Source: Alphaproteobacteria bacterium (GTDB lineage Bacteria > Pseudomonadota > Alphaproteobacteria > UBA7887). Taken from it: a stretch of 64,000 nt of DNA. The stretch lies in the NCBI GenBank assembly GCA_030739735.1, contig JASLYQ010000011.1:20566-84565 (forward strand), read 5' to 3'. Shown here piece by piece: positions 1-8,650 of this stretch (position 1 is its first letter; each line of letters begins with the position of its first letter). The position numbers and the translations under genes are program-made. The notes beneath the pieces were generated by a model. That model did no database searches, was not told the DNA's origin, and was given only the letters and a program-made list of their open reading frames with translations.

Positions 1-115
1 CACCCTCTTCCAGATTCCGCACAATTTCTTCCAAGGCCGTCAAGGCCTGCTCAAATGTCATCGCTTCTACATCATCGAAATGATCAGTATCAGCTTGGGA
101 TGAGACCCTTGCCAT
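1..115 (-). CDS. xseB: Exodeoxyribonuclease VII small subunit, partial (3' end outside window)
   Basis: Only the N-terminal 38 codons lie inside the window; the gene runs off the left edge. The minus-strand reading begins at the ATG at 113-115 (MARVSS...) and contains MTFEQALTALEEIVRNLEEG, which matches the first helix signature of XseB. XseB joins XseA to form exonuclease VII, a cytoplasmic single-strand DNA exonuclease used in mismatch and damage repair. It lies 24 bases downstream of the histone-deacetylase-family gene on the same strand, and the HDAC-xseB pairing is common in alphaproteobacteria. The identity rests on a short but characteristic segment. Confidence 0.85.
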   Translation of the reverse strand, partial: MARVSSQADTDHFDDVEAMTFEQALTALEEIVRNLEEG

Positions 116-139
116 TCTTGTCCCCTTTTCGGTCCGACA

Positions 140-1063
140 TCACTCGGCCATCAGTGCTCCAATATGGGCCGCAACCGACGTCGCGAGCGCCTGCGGCTCA
201 TACCCCCCTTCTAGGGTCGATACAACACGACCGCTACAGCATTGCTCGGCGGCTTTTACCACTTCCTGCGTTATCCATTTATAATCCTGCTCACTCAGTT
301 GCAATTGGGCCAGGGGGTCGGCACGGTGCCCGTCGAACCCTGCCGACATAAGTATCAACTCGGGCTGAAATTTGACCATCAGAGGAAGAAATCTCCCCCA
401 CGCAGCGCGAAAATGAGACCCAGAGGCGCCGGGCGGCAACAGCATATTGACCAGATTTCCCACGCCAACATCCGCGACACCGCCCGTTCCGGGATAAAGC
501 CGCATCTGGTGCGTTGAGCCAAACATCACTGCAGGCTCGTCGGCAAAGGCGGCAGCAGTTCCGTTACCATGGTGCACGTCAAAATCAACAATAGCTACCC
601 GCTCAAGCCCATGCTCGCCAAGCGCATGTCGAGCCCCCACTGCAACATTGTTGAAAAGGCAAAACCCCATGGAGCGGGTCGGTTCCGCATGGTGTCCAGG
701 TGGGCGAACCGCACAAAAAGCACGTTTCGCATCGCCCTCCATTACGGCATCAACCGCCGCACACACTGCCCCGGCAGCCCGCAAAGCTGCCTCTCCTGAT
801 CCCGGCGACATAACGGTGTCCGCGTCAATCACGACCCTTCCCACCGCGGGACTGGCCGCCAACAATTGATCCACATAATACTGCGGATGCACGCGACACA
901 CCTGCTTGAGTGACACTTCTGGCGCCTCACACCGCACCAGACCATCAAAATGATGGGTCTCTAGAATGTCGACTATTGCACGCAACCGATCCGCACGCTC
1001 CGGATGATTCGGTCCGGGATCGTGTTCAAGGAAAATCGGGTGATAATAAAGCTGCACGGCCAT
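140..1063 (-). CDS. Histone deacetylase family protein (acetylpolyamine/acetoin-type amidohydrolase)
   Basis: This 307-residue protein belongs to the zinc-dependent arginase/deacetylase fold. Visible motifs are RPPGHH (residues 120-125, the catalytic His pair), VDFDVHHGNG (residues 159-168, zinc-ligand Asp and His) and SAGFDGH (residues 240-246, second zinc-ligand Asp). Bacterial members usually remove acetyl groups from polyamines or other small amides in the cytoplasm; the substrate here cannot be read from sequence. The open frame extends 69 codons further upstream, but that extension looks non-coding and the family start matches MAVQLYYHP at 1063. The gene is likely cotranscribed with xseB. 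Confidence 0.9.
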   Translation of the reverse strand: MAVQLYYHPIFLEHDPGPNHPERADRLRAIVDILETHHFDGLVRCEAPEVSLKQVCRVHPQYYVDQLLAASPAVGRVVIDADTVMSPGSGEAALRAAGAVCAAVDAVMEGDAKRAFCAVRPPGHHAEPTRSMGFCLFNNVAVGARHALGEHGLERVAIVDFDVHHGNGTAAAFADEPAVMFGSTHQMRLYPGTGGVADVGVGNLVNMLLPPGASGSHFRAAWGRFLPLMVKFQPELILMSAGFDGHRADPLAQLQLSEQDYKWITQEVVKAAEQCCSGRVVSTLEGGYEPQALATSVAAHIGALMAE

Positions 1064-1223
1064 AGCTACGCTAAAGGCTAAAGTAACATTCCAACAATTC
1101 GAACACGCTCCAAAACGCAAACGTGGATGTTCAAACAGCAGGTCAGCATTGCGTGTACGCCACTTGTGTGCAAAGCCTTTTGCAGAAATATTCCGTACCA
1201 ATATTGGGTGAGGGAAAAACTTT
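1064..1223. promoter_or_regulatory. Divergent promoter region with a 10-bp palindrome
   Basis: This 160-bp gap separates the start of the minus-strand deacetylase from the plus-strand RND operon, so it must hold two promoters. A perfect palindrome, CCAATATTGG, sits at 1198-1207, 16 bases before the GTG start of the adaptor. A purine-rich GAGGG at about 1209-1213 could be the ribosome site. No regulator gene is adjacent, so an operator role for the palindrome is only a suggestion. Confidence 0.35.
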
Positions 1224-2384
1224 GTGCTAGGCCTCGGCAAAACCATAGGCTCTTTGTTCATCCAACTCATCGTCGTCGTCGCCCTGGGGGCCGGCGGTTG
1301 GTGGACCTATCAGAATCGGGAATCGCTTCCCTTCATTGATGGTGCCGGCGGTGAAACGGATGCAAAAAATGAGCGTCCACCGACCCCTGTGGATATTGCC
1401 GGTGCAAGGCTCGACTCCGTACTTGTCACACTTGAGGCGATTGGCACTGCTCGTGCGAACGAGTCCATTACGATGATGTCAGACGAGATGGGTTTGGTGT
1501 CAAAGATTCATTTTTCTGAGGGCGCTCAAGTAAATGAAGGAGACATTCTTGTCAGCCTTGACAGTGGTATTCAGCAGGCGGAAATTGAGATCAACCGGGC
1601 AGAAATCGCGGTCCATCAAGCTCGGTTGGAGAATGCGCGCCAACTCTACGCGCGGGCTGAGCGCCTAAGACAGAGCCAAAACGTGCCTGAAGCACGAGTG
1701 GACGAACTTGCTGCGAACCTCAAAGCGGCGGAGGCGGAGGTCAAGCGTTGGGAGGCTGCACTTACAGCCACACGGGTTCGCCTTTCAAAACGCGAAGTCC
1801 GCGCGCCGTTTTCGGGCCGCCTAGGGATGCGAAACATTTCCGTTGGTGCGCTTGTGGAACCTGGTGATCCAATCGTGACACTTGACGACATCACCACCAT
1901 AAAACTCGATTTTCAGGTGCCCGAACGTAATCTCGCCCATCTTCAGCCCAGTCAGGAAGTCACAGCGGAAACTGACGCTTATCCAGGACGTATCTTTTTT
2001 GGACGCGTGGCAGCCATTGGCAGCCGGATCGACGCTGTCACCAGAGCTGTGAGCGTACGCGCCCTCATCGACAACGCGGACGAGGCTCTCAAGCCTGGGA
2101 TGTTCCTGCTTGTTGAACTGGGAGTTTCCATCCGCCATCAAGCAGTGATTATTCCCGAGGAGGCCGTCGTTGCTAATGGTACACAGCAATACGTCTTTAT
2201 TGTCGATGAAGGTCAAGCTCGCCAGTCCTCGGTGGAACTCGGACAAAGAATGGTAGGAGAGGTTGAAGTGGTCAGCGGCGTGTTGGCGGGCGAAGCGATC
2301 ATCGTTGGGGGCGTACAAAAAGTAAGAGACGGTGCAAGTGTGGCTCCGCGACCTCCTGCTGCAGAGGCTGTTGCGGCACAATAA
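1224..2384 (+). CDS. RND efflux periplasmic adaptor subunit (membrane fusion protein)
   Basis: A 386-residue HlyD/AcrA-type adaptor that bridges the inner-membrane pump and an outer-membrane channel. The N-terminus has one membrane anchor (residues about 8-28) followed by an acidic linker. After it come a lipoyl half-domain, a coiled-coil hairpin (residues about 110-190, rich in Glu, Ala and Arg), the second lipoyl half (VRAPFSGRLG), a beta-barrel and a C-terminal proximal domain. The start is GTG at 1224, supported by a purine-rich site just upstream. It is separated by 3 bases from the pump gene. Both genes have lower GC than the rest of the window. No outer-membrane factor is adjacent. Confidence 0.9.
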   Translation: MLGLGKTIGSLFIQLIVVVALGAGGWWTYQNRESLPFIDGAGGETDAKNERPPTPVDIAGARLDSVLVTLEAIGTARANESITMMSDEMGLVSKIHFSEGAQVNEGDILVSLDSGIQQAEIEINRAEIAVHQARLENARQLYARAERLRQSQNVPEARVDELAANLKAAEAEVKRWEAALTATRVRLSKREVRAPFSGRLGMRNISVGALVEPGDPIVTLDDITTIKLDFQVPERNLAHLQPSQEVTAETDAYPGRIFFGRVAAIGSRIDAVTRAVSVRALIDNADEALKPGMFLLVELGVSIRHQAVIIPEEAVVANGTQQYVFIVDEGQARQSSVELGQRMVGEVEVVSGVLAGEAIIVGGVQKVRDGASVAPRPPAAEAVAAQ

Positions 2385-2387
2385 GCA

Positions 2388-5300
2388 ATGGTTCTTTCCG
2401 ATACTTCCATAAAACGCCCGGTTTTCGCGTCTGTCGTAAGCCTGATTCTCATCATATTCGGCCTATTTGCCTTTGATCGCTTGGCTGTCCGTGAGTACCC
2501 GGACATCGATCCACCAACCGTATCCATCGTCACGCTCTATAAGGGTGCTTCGGCACAGATTATGGAGACACAAGTCACCCAGATCATTGAGGAAGCGATT
2601 GCCGGCATTGAAGGCATAAAGCTGATCACGTCGAAAAGTCGGGAGGAGAGAAGTCAAGTCGACATCGAGTTCGTTCTGGGACGGAACGTCGATACGGCTG
2701 CCAACGACGTTCGTGACAAAGTAGCACGCTCGATAGGTAACCTACCACTCGACGTAGAAGCCCCGATCGTCTCAAAAGTTGAGGCGGACGCGCGCCCCAT
2801 GCTTTGGATCGCGCTAACAAGCGATGAGTGGGATGCCATCCAGCTAAGTGACTACGCCGACCGGCACCTTGTTGACCGTCTCTCTGTTGTGCCCGGCGTC
2901 GCTAAGGTCATGATCGGCGGCGAAAGAAAGCCAGCCATCAGAATATGGCTCGACCGCAGGGCTATGGCAGCACGCGGGCTTACGGTTCAAGACGTAGAGG
3001 CGGCGTTGCTGGCACAGAACGTGGAACTCCCTTCTGGGCGAATCGAATCCAACTTACGCGAATTTACGGTGCGCACTGAGTCAGCATTGGTCACACCGGA
3101 TGAGTTTCGCGACCTCGTGCTACTGGCGAAGGATGGATACTTAGTACGGCTGCACGAGATCGCCGAAGTTGAACTTGGCACGGAAGAACTGCGGTACGAG
3201 GTGCGCGCTAACGGTGAAGCAGCAATTGGCCTTGGTGTAGTCAAACAGTCAAAAGCTAATGAGTTGGCGATCGCAGAGGGAATTCTGGAGGAGATAGAGA
3301 AAATCCGACCTAGTTTGGCGCGCCAAGTTAAGATGAAAGTCGCCTACGACAAGTCTCGTTTTGTCGATGCATCAATTGACGGGGTATTCCATGCCCTCTT
3401 CGTAGCACTCGCCCTTGTTGTTGGCGTGATATTCGTCTTTCTGCGCAGTCTCCGCGCCACAATTATACCGGCGGTGGCAATTCCTGTGTCGCTAACAGCA
3501 TCTTTTATGGTCCTTGCTGCACTTGGATATTCCATCAATGTGCTTACCCTACTGGCCTACGTCCTTGCAGTTGGGCTGGTTGTCGATGATGCAATCGTTG
3601 TTCTTGAGAACATTCACCGTCGTATAGAACGAGGTGAGCCAGTCTTGCTTGCGAGTTATCGTGGCGCTCGTCAAATTAGCTTTGCTGTAATTGCCACTAC
3701 GCTTGCGCTGGTCGCGGTCTTTATTCCGATATCGTTGATGACGGGAAACACCGGGCGCCTATTCAGCGAATTCGGCGTAACCGTCGCGGCCACCGTGCTG
3801 TTTTCTGGTCTTGTAGCCCTGACACTAACACCCATGATGTGTTCAAAATTGCTAGTTTCCAAAGAGCATGAAAGCTTTCTGTATAAAGCGACAGAATTTC
3901 TATTTCACCTCCTAAACAAGAGCTACGAGCTGCTCCTGCGCGGTACCCTGGCACTACCCGTGGTAATGATTTTCATCGGTCTGGTTATCTCTTTGGTCGC
4001 TAAGGGATTCTACGATCACATAAACCAGGAATTTGCCCCCACTGAAGATCGTGGCGTCTTTTTAGTCGTCTTAAATGCTCCGGAGGGCGCCACAATCAAC
4101 TATACCAGGGCCTATCTGGAAGAGGCCGAACAAAAGCTGGAATCTCTCTTTGAGAACGGTGAAGCGGATACAATATTTGGAGTTGTCGCGCCTGGTCTGA
4201 GCCGCCCGAGCCCTGTTAATTTCGCGATTGCTTTCGTTGTTCTGGAGCCATGGGCGAAGCGTGAACGTAAGCAACAGGAAATCGTTGCCGAGATGTTTCC
4301 CAAACTGTTGGGCATTCCCGGTGCAATGGTATTCGCTATCAATCCCCCAAGCTTAAATCAACCTGGCCGAAAAACTCCTGTTCAATTTGTTATCGGCGGC
4401 CCGTCCTATGATATGCTGCGCGAGTGGAGCAGTGTAATTTTGGAAGGGGCCGCGGAGAACCCTAATTTATTAAGCATACAAAGTGATTTCAAAGAGACAA
4501 AACCAGAGCTTCGTGTGGATATTCACCGCGATCGGGCCGCAGATTTAGGGGTCTCAATTCAAGCGATTGGGCGAACACTTGAGACGATGCTCGGGTCACG
4601 GTTTGTCAGCACATTCAATGACAGGGGCGTTCAGTACAATGTCGTCATGCAAGCGCACGACGATGACCGTGTGACGCCAAGTGATCTAACAAACATAAAT
4701 GTAAGATCAAGTACGACGGGAAAACTGATATCGTTATCAAGCTTGGTTACCGTAAGTGAAGCAGCGGGTCCAAAAGAACTCAATCGAGTGGATCGCATGC
4801 GCGCGGTCACGATTTCTACCTCACTCGCGCCGGGCTACACTCTTGGCGAAGCCCTGAGCTATCTCGATGCCCTTGCCCGAGACCGCTTGCCGGGAGAAGC
4901 AAGAATTACCTATGGTGGGCAATCTCGTGAATTTCGTGACTCCTCCTCATCGCTTTTGCTCACATTCATTCTTGCGATCATTATTATTTATTTGGTTCTT
5001 GGAGCGCAATTCGAGAGCTTTATCCATCCATTCATCATTCTTCTATCGGTTCCGCTAGCGGTAACCGGAGCATTAGGCACATTGTTGCTCACTGGCATCA
5101 CCTTGAATGTCTATTCGCAGATCGGAATGGTGATGCTAATAGGACTGGTGGCTAAGAATGCTATTCTTATTGTCGAATTTGCGAACCAATTAAGAGAACA
5201 AGGCGCTGAGGTACGTGAAGCAATAATACGCTCCTCGCTTGCTCGCTTCCGACCAATTTTGATGACTACGATCGCAACAGTTTGCGGCGCCATGCCTCTT

Positions 5301-5546
5301 GCATTCGCCGATGGAGCAGGTGCTGAAAGTAGATCGTCTATTGGCTGGGTTATTATTGGTGGTGTAAGTTTTTCTACTATTTTATCTTTATTTATAGTGC
5401 CCGTACTATATTCAATTCTTGCACGCTTCACGAGGCCATCTAGCCATATTGCCGACCGTTTGCGAAACCTAGAATCAGAATACGTCGATCGCGAGGCGCG
5501 TGGCGAGGAAGGTCCGATTGCGGTCAGCCCGGCACCGGTGAAGTAA
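2388..5546 (+). CDS. RND efflux pump, inner-membrane permease (AcrB/MexF-like HAE1 family)
   Basis: At 1052 residues this is full length for an HAE1-type proton-driven multidrug pump. It begins with the family N-terminus (SIKRPVFASVVS then the first membrane helix), followed by REYPDIDPP and the large periplasmic pore domain. The transmembrane helix 4 segment carries VVDDAIVVLENIHRRIE, containing the proton-relay aspartates. The second half repeats the layout, with VAKNAILIVEFANQLRE. The pump would export amphipathic compounds in partnership with the upstream adaptor. The last part of the gene is very AT-rich (18 G or C in the 60 bases from 5341), unlike neighbours to the right of 5760. Confidence 0.95.
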   Translation: MVLSDTSIKRPVFASVVSLILIIFGLFAFDRLAVREYPDIDPPTVSIVTLYKGASAQIMETQVTQIIEEAIAGIEGIKLITSKSREERSQVDIEFVLGRNVDTAANDVRDKVARSIGNLPLDVEAPIVSKVEADARPMLWIALTSDEWDAIQLSDYADRHLVDRLSVVPGVAKVMIGGERKPAIRIWLDRRAMAARGLTVQDVEAALLAQNVELPSGRIESNLREFTVRTESALVTPDEFRDLVLLAKDGYLVRLHEIAEVELGTEELRYEVRANGEAAIGLGVVKQSKANELAIAEGILEEIEKIRPSLARQVKMKVAYDKSRFVDASIDGVFHALFVALALVVGVIFVFLRSLRATIIPAVAIPVSLTASFMVLAALGYSINVLTLLAYVLAVGLVVDDAIVVLENIHRRIERGEPVLLASYRGARQISFAVIATTLALVAVFIPISLMTGNTGRLFSEFGVTVAATVLFSGLVALTLTPMMCSKLLVSKEHESFLYKATEFLFHLLNKSYELLLRGTLALPVVMIFIGLVISLVAKGFYDHINQEFAPTEDRGVFLVVLNAPEGATINYTRAYLEEAEQKLESLFENGEADTIFGVVAPGLSRPSPVNFAIAFVVLEPWAKRERKQQEIVAEMFPKLLGIPGAMVFAINPPSLNQPGRKTPVQFVIGGPSYDMLREWSSVILEGAAENPNLLSIQSDFKETKPELRVDIHRDRAADLGVSIQAIGRTLETMLGSRFVSTFNDRGVQYNVVMQAHDDDRVTPSDLTNINVRSSTTGKLISLSSLVTVSEAAGPKELNRVDRMRAVTISTSLAPGYTLGEALSYLDALARDRLPGEARITYGGQSREFRDSSSSLLLTFILAIIIIYLVLGAQFESFIHPFIILLSVPLAVTGALGTLLLTGITLNVYSQIGMVMLIGLVAKNAILIVEFANQLREQGAEVREAIIRSSLARFRPILMTTIATVCGAMPLAFADGAGAESRSSIGWVIIGGVSFSTILSLFIVPVLYSILARFTRPSSHIADRLRNLESEYVDREARGEEGPIAVSPAPVK

Positions 5547-5677
5547 CGAGCCTCCTTAACGACCCGGCCTCACCTTGAGGGCTGTCACCCCCCAAACGAA
5601 ATCTTCTGCACGCTTACCCAATATTTTTCCATATGAGCAAACTTATAGCAGTCTCTATTTTAACCTATTGAAATTAT

Positions 5678-5754
5678 TGGCGCGCCCGGCAGGACTCGAA
5701 CCTGCGACCTGTGGATTAGAAGTCCACCGCTCTATCCGGCTGAGCTACGGGCGC
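5678..5754 (-). tRNA. tRNA-Arg (anticodon TCT), CCA encoded
   Basis: Read on the minus strand, a complete cloverleaf is visible. The acceptor arms are GCGCCCG (5754-5748) and CGGGCGC (5688-5682), the D arm starts TAGCTCAG, and the anticodon loop CTTCTAA carries TCT. The T arm is GCAGG-TTCGAGT-CCTGC, the discriminator is G, and CCA is encoded at 5680-5678. All stems pair without mismatch. It lies next to the end of a broken NDUFS4-like gene and marks the border of the lower-GC RND segment. Confidence 0.96.
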
Positions 5755-5762
5755 GCGAGATT

Positions 5763-6003
5763 ATTTTGACCCTATCGTAACGGAAGTTGTCAGCGTAGGT
5801 CTCGATATTGAGCCTGTGCTCACCTGGCTCGCTGATCTCGTACGTGTGACCATTGCGCTCGCCAAAAGCGGCCCCCGCCCCACGGCTTGGAAAGCAATGC
5901 GAGCTAGCCGCCGGAATCGACTGGGTTCATCCAGCCAGCGCCACACATTGCCCAGTCCGAACTGCATCGCAGTCTTGGCCAGCCGATAGATACTTGCCGT
6001 CAT
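5763..6003 (-). pseudogene. NDUFS4-like 'ETC complex I subunit' protein, frameshifted remnant
   Basis: The ATG at 6001-6003 opens a frame starting MTASIYRLAKTAMQFG, matching the N-terminus of the alphaproteobacterial NDUFS4-like accessory protein. That frame then becomes unrelated. A different minus-strand frame further down reads GERNGHTYEI and later ETYADNFRYDR, the family C-terminus (usual ending YADNFRFDR). Both ends therefore survive in different frames, with an unconserved middle that lacks the expected MGWTSS-like core. The family is about 95-105 residues. The gene lies between tRNA-Arg and tRNA-Pro on their strand. A sequencing indel alone would not explain the lost core, so decay is preferred. 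Confidence 0.7.
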
Positions 6004-6040
6004 ATCCGCGTCCTTGTCGTGCTCCGGTTCACGGTATTCT

Positions 6041-6117
<77 letters not shown>

Positions 6118-6212
6118 ATGGTCAAGAAATGTAGGTATTTGCGCCGCCAGCAGCAACCCCACTCCTATATGATAGTGTCAGCGTCTTAAACAAGCCAGAA
6201 TGGGGCAGGTCA

Positions 6213-6503
6213 ATGAGTGTCAATTTCGGGCTGCATGTGAAATCGAAGAAACACTGGGCTAACAACCAGACCTTTCCCGGCAATGCCAAGGAAGAGGCGA
6301 CCTACTATGCCAAGCGGCAATATGCTGGGACTTATAACGATAACGAGGAGATGAATCGGGCCTGTGAGAGAGCGATGTCCGAAGCCGTACCTAAGCCGCA
6401 ACCAGACATGGCTCGGTCAAAGCCGAGGCAGGCGCCGAGACCAACGGCAAAGACGGTGGCCAAAGCCGGCAGCGGTGCCGGGACACTAGCGAGCATAGGC
6501 TGA
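6213..6503 (+). CDS. Small basic hypothetical protein
   Basis: A 96-residue protein that I do not recognise. The N-terminal half is polar and probably folded, with many Lys, Asn and Tyr (KSKKHWANNQ and YYAKRQYAGTYNDNEEMNRACERAM). The C-terminal third is a low-complexity tail rich in Pro, Ala, Lys and Arg, likely disordered and suited to nucleic-acid or acidic-partner binding. There is no signal peptide or membrane segment. It is the first gene after the tRNA pair and ends 14 bases before the ABC ATPase, so the two may share a transcript. Codon composition resembles neighbouring real genes. Confidence 0.55.
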   Translation: MSVNFGLHVKSKKHWANNQTFPGNAKEEATYYAKRQYAGTYNDNEEMNRACERAMSEAVPKPQPDMARSKPRQAPRPTAKTVAKAGSGAGTLASIG

Positions 6504-6517
6504 TCCCACCAACCGCC

Positions 6518-7246
6518 ATGGCACCGGCGGTGTCGATCACGGACGCACAGCTCGGTTATGACGGGGTCGTGCTGTTTGACGGCCTGTCCATGACCTTGGA
6601 GGCGGGGCGACTGACAGCGCTGCTCGGCCCGAGCGGCATCGGCAAGACTAGCCTATTGCGCCTCATCGCCGGCCTGGCACAACCGAGCGAAAAAGGGCAG
6701 GTTGCCTGCAGCGACGGTGGCTCGTTGGCCGGACGGGTCGCCTATATGGCGCAGTCCGATCTCCTGCTGCCTTGGCTCAGCGTGGTTGACAACGTTGCCC
6801 TTGGCGCCCGCCTGCGCGGCCAGCCCGCCGATATGACGCGCGCCTGCACCCTGCTTTCAGAGCTTGGTCTTGAGGGTTACGAGGGCGCCTTGCCACAGAG
6901 CCTTTCGGTCGGAATGCGCCAACGCGCGGCGCTTGCCCGCACCCTCATGGAGGACCGGCCTATCGTTCTCATGGACGAGCCCTTCTCCGGTCTTGACGCG
7001 ATCACCCGCGCCCGCCTGCAGGAGCTCGCCGTGAGCACGCTAGCGGGGCGTACAGTTCTACTGGTTACGCACGATCCTCTGGAAGCGATTCGCATCGCCG
7101 AGCGTATTGAGGTGATGGCCGGCCGCCCGGCCAGCCTCGGCGCGCCCCTAACGCCACCAGGCAGGCCGCCGCGCGACAGCTCGACGCCGGACCTAGCGGC
7201 ACTCTATGGCGACCTCATGCGGCGCCTCACGGCGGCCGGATCATAA
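6518..7246 (+). CDS. ABC transporter ATP-binding protein (ThiZ-like, pyrimidine-precursor importer)
   Basis: A 242-residue cytoplasmic ATPase. The Walker A motif is GPSGIGKT (37-44), the signature LSVGMRQR (129-136), and Walker B with catalytic Glu is IVLMDEPFSGLD (149-160), followed by a switch His in VTHDPLEA. It belongs to the nitrate/sulfonate/taurine-type ATPases, which include ThiZ. The signature has SVGM where most members have SGGM or SGGQ. Its stop overlaps the permease start at 7246. The substrate assignment comes from the ThiY-like binding protein downstream, so it is inference. The start at 6518 is the first good ATG after the small upstream gene. Confidence 0.85.
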   Translation: MAPAVSITDAQLGYDGVVLFDGLSMTLEAGRLTALLGPSGIGKTSLLRLIAGLAQPSEKGQVACSDGGSLAGRVAYMAQSDLLLPWLSVVDNVALGARLRGQPADMTRACTLLSELGLEGYEGALPQSLSVGMRQRAALARTLMEDRPIVLMDEPFSGLDAITRARLQELAVSTLAGRTVLLVTHDPLEAIRIAERIEVMAGRPASLGAPLTPPGRPPRDSSTPDLAALYGDLMRRLTAAGS

Positions 7247-7992
7247 TGACTGTCCTGCGTCGCCTCGCCGTCGCCCTCGGGCTGCTCGCGCTCTGGCAGG
7301 CTGTGGTCTGGCTCGCGGCGACACCGCCCTACATCCTACCTGGGCCGAACCTTGCACTTTTGGCGCTTATCGAGCATCGCATCCTTATCATCGAGCATGC
7401 CGCGATCACCCTGTTGGAGATCGTACTCGGTATGATCATCGGCACTGCTTGCGGCGCTGCCAGCGCGCTGGCCCTCGCCCGTTTCGGCACCGCTCGTGCC
7501 TGGCTGTTGCCGGTGCTAGTGGTGAGTCAGGCGTTGCCCGTCTTCGCGCTGGCACCGCTGTTGGTGTTGTGGCTCGGCTACGGCCTCGGCTCGAAGGTGG
7601 CTATGGCAGTACTGATTATCTATTTCCCGGTCACCGCCACCTTCTACGACGGTCTGAGGCGCACTGACACCGACTGGCTCAACCTCGCCACCACCATGGG
7701 CGCCTCTCCGCTCACCATCCTCTTCCGCATCCGCCTGCCGGCGGCGTTGCCGGCACTTGCTTCTGGCATGCGGGTTGCGGCGTCGGTGGCGCCCATCGGC
7801 GCCATCGTCGGCGAATGGGTGGGATCGAGCGCCGGGCTCGGCTACCTGATGTTGCATGCCAATGGACGTATGCAGATTGATTTAGTTTTCGCCGCCCTAT
7901 TAGTCCTGGCCGTCATTGCCGTAGCACTCTATTCCACCGTCGACCGCGGCATGCGCGCGTTGATGCCCTGGCAATCCGAAACGGTCAGCTGA
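7246..7992 (+). CDS. ABC transporter permease (ThiX-like)
   Basis: A 248-residue inner-membrane permease of the BPD_transp_1 type with about six hydrophobic segments. The cytoplasmic coupling loop is visible as LATTMGASPLTILFRIRLPAALP, matching the EAA motif that docks to the ATPase. The start ATG overlaps the last base of the ATPase stop codon, indicating translational coupling. Together with the ATPase (6518) and the periplasmic binding protein (8651) it would form an importer. About 650 bases separate it from the binding-protein gene, which is unusual for such an operon. Confidence 0.87.
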   Translation: MTVLRRLAVALGLLALWQAVVWLAATPPYILPGPNLALLALIEHRILIIEHAAITLLEIVLGMIIGTACGAASALALARFGTARAWLLPVLVVSQALPVFALAPLLVLWLGYGLGSKVAMAVLIIYFPVTATFYDGLRRTDTDWLNLATTMGASPLTILFRIRLPAALPALASGMRVAASVAPIGAIVGEWVGSSAGLGYLMLHANGRMQIDLVFAALLVLAVIAVALYSTVDRGMRALMPWQSETVS

Positions 7993-8369
7993 AAGCTTGT
8001 CTGAGGCCGGCGCAAGACGCTGCTTCCGTCGGGCTACTGACGTAAGACTGCGAATAGGTGTTTCGAATCGGTGGTGCGGCGAAGCGGCGCCTCATACTGC
8101 TCGTCCAGGAGCGCCCGTCCTCCGTTAACCTGCCCCAAAGCCGTTGGCATTGAGCAAAACCGACAGCATCTCTCTAGATTTGTAGGACTGGGTGACTAGG
8201 TTGTGGTCTGGGGTTACTTCAGAAAACGGCTGAGGAATATCCCAGGTCAACATAGGTCGCCTGACAGGGCAGCAGATTCCGCACCACAGGACCCGGGGTT
8301 GTTTCGCGTCCGCCAGATGTTAGCCTAGCGTGCGGCTCGGCAAACAAGGCCCGGGCGAAGGAGTTTGGG
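7993..8369. other. Intergenic stretch without a convincing gene
   Basis: These 377 bases follow the permease and precede a small reading frame. I see no conserved protein, tRNA or TPP riboswitch (no CTGAGA ... ACCTGA-type core) in either strand. A ribosome-site-like GAAGGAG at 8357-8363 serves the small frame at 8370. Composition is slightly lower in GC than the flanking genes. Confidence 0.4.
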
Positions 8370-8610
8370 ATGGACATTCCCGCGCCTGCCCTTAGTGATG
8401 TTGAAACGCTGGAGTGCTACTTTGTTGCCGGGACCCGGGCCATGGCCACGCTGGAAGACGATCTGCGCCAGGGCTTGCCGACCCGGCCGCAAGTTCCCCG
8501 AAGTGACACCTGAGACCATGCGAGAGGAAAGCAAATTCGAGACGGAGTTTCACTTCACTCAGGAAGATGAAGCCTTCTTACTTGTGCTGGCGCGCCCGTG
8601 CAAATCCTAG
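8370..8610 (+). pseudogene. Small broken gene inside the ABC operon
   Basis: An ATG at 8370 has a good ribosome site (GAAGGAG, spacing 6) and opens a 47-codon frame (MDIPAPALSDVETLECYF...) that stops at 8511-8513. The +1 frame continues without interruption through ETMREESKFETEFHFTQEDEAFLLV to a TAG at 8608-8610, just before the binding-protein gene. The full distance is 241 bases, one more than a multiple of three, which fits an original protein of about 79 residues split by a single-base insertion. The family is not recognised. It could instead be two unrelated short frames. Confidence 0.35.
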
Positions 8611-8650
8611 TATCCCGCAAATCCCGACTCGAAATGCAACCCAACCCACA

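Noticed and set aside
1064..1223. Duplicate of the tRNA-Arg 3' end left of the RND cassette
   Set aside because: No stretch resembling GGACTCGAACC is found, so there is no att-like repeat to support tRNA-targeted integration.
8511..8530. CTGAGA motif as a possible TPP riboswitch before the ThiY-like gene
   Set aside because: Only the short sequence CTGAGA is present; the second conserved half and stems of the riboswitch are absent.
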